In this document: positions 63,217-64,000 of the stretch, piece after piece
How the letters are laid out: the number at the start of each line of letters is the position of its first letter
Position numbering within the stretch: position 1 is the first letter of the stretch
DNA from: Rhodospirillaceae bacterium
Lineage (GTDB): Bacteria; Pseudomonadota; Alphaproteobacteria; Kiloniellales; DSM-21159
Direction: 5' to 3'
Length of the DNA stretch: 64,000 bases
NCBI GenBank assembly: GCA_006969625.1
Contig: CP030885.1
Span: 1,550,001 to 1,614,000, forward strand
Notes under the pieces: generated by a model
The model's input: only the letters and a program-made list of their open reading frames with translations
Told to the model about the DNA's origin: nothing
The model's database searches: none
Position numbers and translations under genes: made by a program

Positions 63217-64000
63217 TCAGGCCTCAGCGAGACTGCTGCTGCCGTGGACGCTTTCCTTGCGTATGCCGGCTGCGATCTTCTCGGCGATCATCAGGGTGGG
63301 AAGGTTTGTGTTCGCGCGCGGTACGACCGGCATGACCGAAGCGTCGGCGACGCGCAGCCCCTCCACGCCAATGACGCGACCGTCCGGATCGACCACAGCC
63401 TCATCGTCTTCCGGCGACCCCATCCGGCAGGTGCCGGAAGCGTGCCAGACGCCATGCACCTTCTCCTTGACGAAGACTTCGAGCAGGAGGTCGTCCGCGA
63501 GCAGCTTGTCGAGAGGCGTGCCCTCCGTGACGAGCGTGCGGATCAGCGCGCGGCGCACCCAGCTTGGACCGTCGAGCGCCGTGGCGAGCATCGCGGTCAG
63601 GACACGATTCTTCGTCGAGACGACTCCGAGGTCGCGGATGCGCTCGGAGTAGCTGGTCGGGAAAGGGTTGTCGCAGACGGCCTGGACGCTCTCATGTTCG
63701 AACAGGCGCGCGATGAAACGCATGCCGAGCTTCAGGCGCTCGAGGTCGCGGCGGTCCGAGAGCATGTTGAAATCGACAAACGGTTCGTTGTCGGGGGCCG
63801 GACTCGTGATCTCGACGCGACCGCGAGAATGCGACTTGTTCACCCACGTCATGAGCGATCCGACCTGACGGCCGACGGCGTGCCAGCCGGTCTTGTTCAC
63901 GCACACCATGTACATGTCGGAAGCGGGACAGCCTTCCAGCAGGGAGCTCCACCTGAGGGCGACGTGGATGTGGCGCCTAAGCGTGTCCGGCAACCTCTTG
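63217..64000 (-). CDS. GMC-family (choline dehydrogenase-like) oxidoreductase, 5'-partial
   Basis: The frame is open to the right edge, so only the C-terminal 260 or so residues are present; the FAD-binding N-terminus lies outside. The GMC C-terminal domain is clear: VNKSHSRGRVEITS, the catalytic His in VWHASGTCRMG, then VVDPDGRVIGVEGLRVADASVMP and NTNLPTLMIAEKIA with the usual Asn/His second catalytic position. The family oxidises alcohols with FAD. It converges with tetR and may take part in the same catabolic pathway. Confidence 0.92.
   Translation of the reverse strand, partial: KRLPDTLRRHIHVALRWSSLLEGCPASDMYMVCVNKTGWHAVGRQVGSLMTWVNKSHSRGRVEITSPAPDNEPFVDFNMLSDRRDLERLKLGMRFIARLFEHESVQAVCDNPFPTSYSERIRDLGVVSTKNRVLTAMLATALDGPSWVRRALIRTLVTEGTPLDKLLADDLLLEVFVKEKVHGVWHASGTCRMGSPEDDEAVVDPDGRVIGVEGLRVADASVMPVVPRANTNLPTLMIAEKIAAGIRKESVHGSSSLAEA

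Overview
The window is GC-rich and gene-dense. It reads as the chromosome of an alphaproteobacterium, most likely a Rhodospirillales-type lineage. That placement is an inference from lineage-typical genes (NDUFA12-type complex I accessory subunit, DUF2155 and DUF6352 proteins, DUF455 ferritin-like protein, RNase E with a large insertion in its S1 domain) and from gene order (aroQ-accB-accC-aat, rne/amiC divergent, mrcA-prfB, iscR with two cysteine desulfurases). No species can be named from the sequence alone.

Layout. 0-4.3 kb: end of a glutathione S-transferase, a MntA/HepT toxin-antitoxin pair wedged in front of nadE, then gltX. 4.4-10.3 kb: DUF6352, NDUFA12, mlaD, a small protein, DUF2155, then the leftward aroQ-accB-accC-aat operon. 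10.3-12.7 kb: a lone unrecognised protein of about 574 residues with a HEPN-like RX4H C-terminus. 12.8-18.5 kb: DsbA-like protein, M48 peptidase with TPRs, a gamma-glutamyltransferase-like lipoprotein lacking the catalytic Thr, an aminotransferase and a secreted GIN-like protein. 18.5-27.3 kb: rne, a long non-coding gap, amiC, mrcA and prfB with its programmed frameshift. 27.3-37.4 kb: MBL-like protein, CDF transporter, tag, DUF455, a 1091-residue AsmA/YhdP-like protein, glnE and bcp.

37.4-42 kb is the most unusual stretch. It is a tandemly repeated, partly decayed module pairing a secreted Sel1-like protein with a convergent peptidoglycan-binding/coiled-coil protein. One partner is intact, one is truncated and frameshifted, one is a short relic beside a long perfect palindrome. 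42.3-54.4 kb returns to housekeeping: tyrS, anmK, a PAS protein, an alpha/beta hydrolase, cysE, iscR, two cysteine desulfurases, ferredoxin, tenA, a second hydrolase and mnmA. An AT-rich pocket before mnmA carries a small multi-CxxC protein.

From tRNA-Met (54.66 kb) to the right edge the window looks like accessory DNA: serine-recombinase and IS3 fragments, a GNAT gene, a LuxR pseudogene broken by several frameshifts, then an apparently intact catabolic/transport cluster (DapA-like lyase, TRAP transporter, ABM-like protein, cystathionine beta-lyase-like enzyme, TetR regulator, GMC oxidoreductase) whose substrate cannot be read from the sequence. No rRNA genes or CRISPR arrays were seen.
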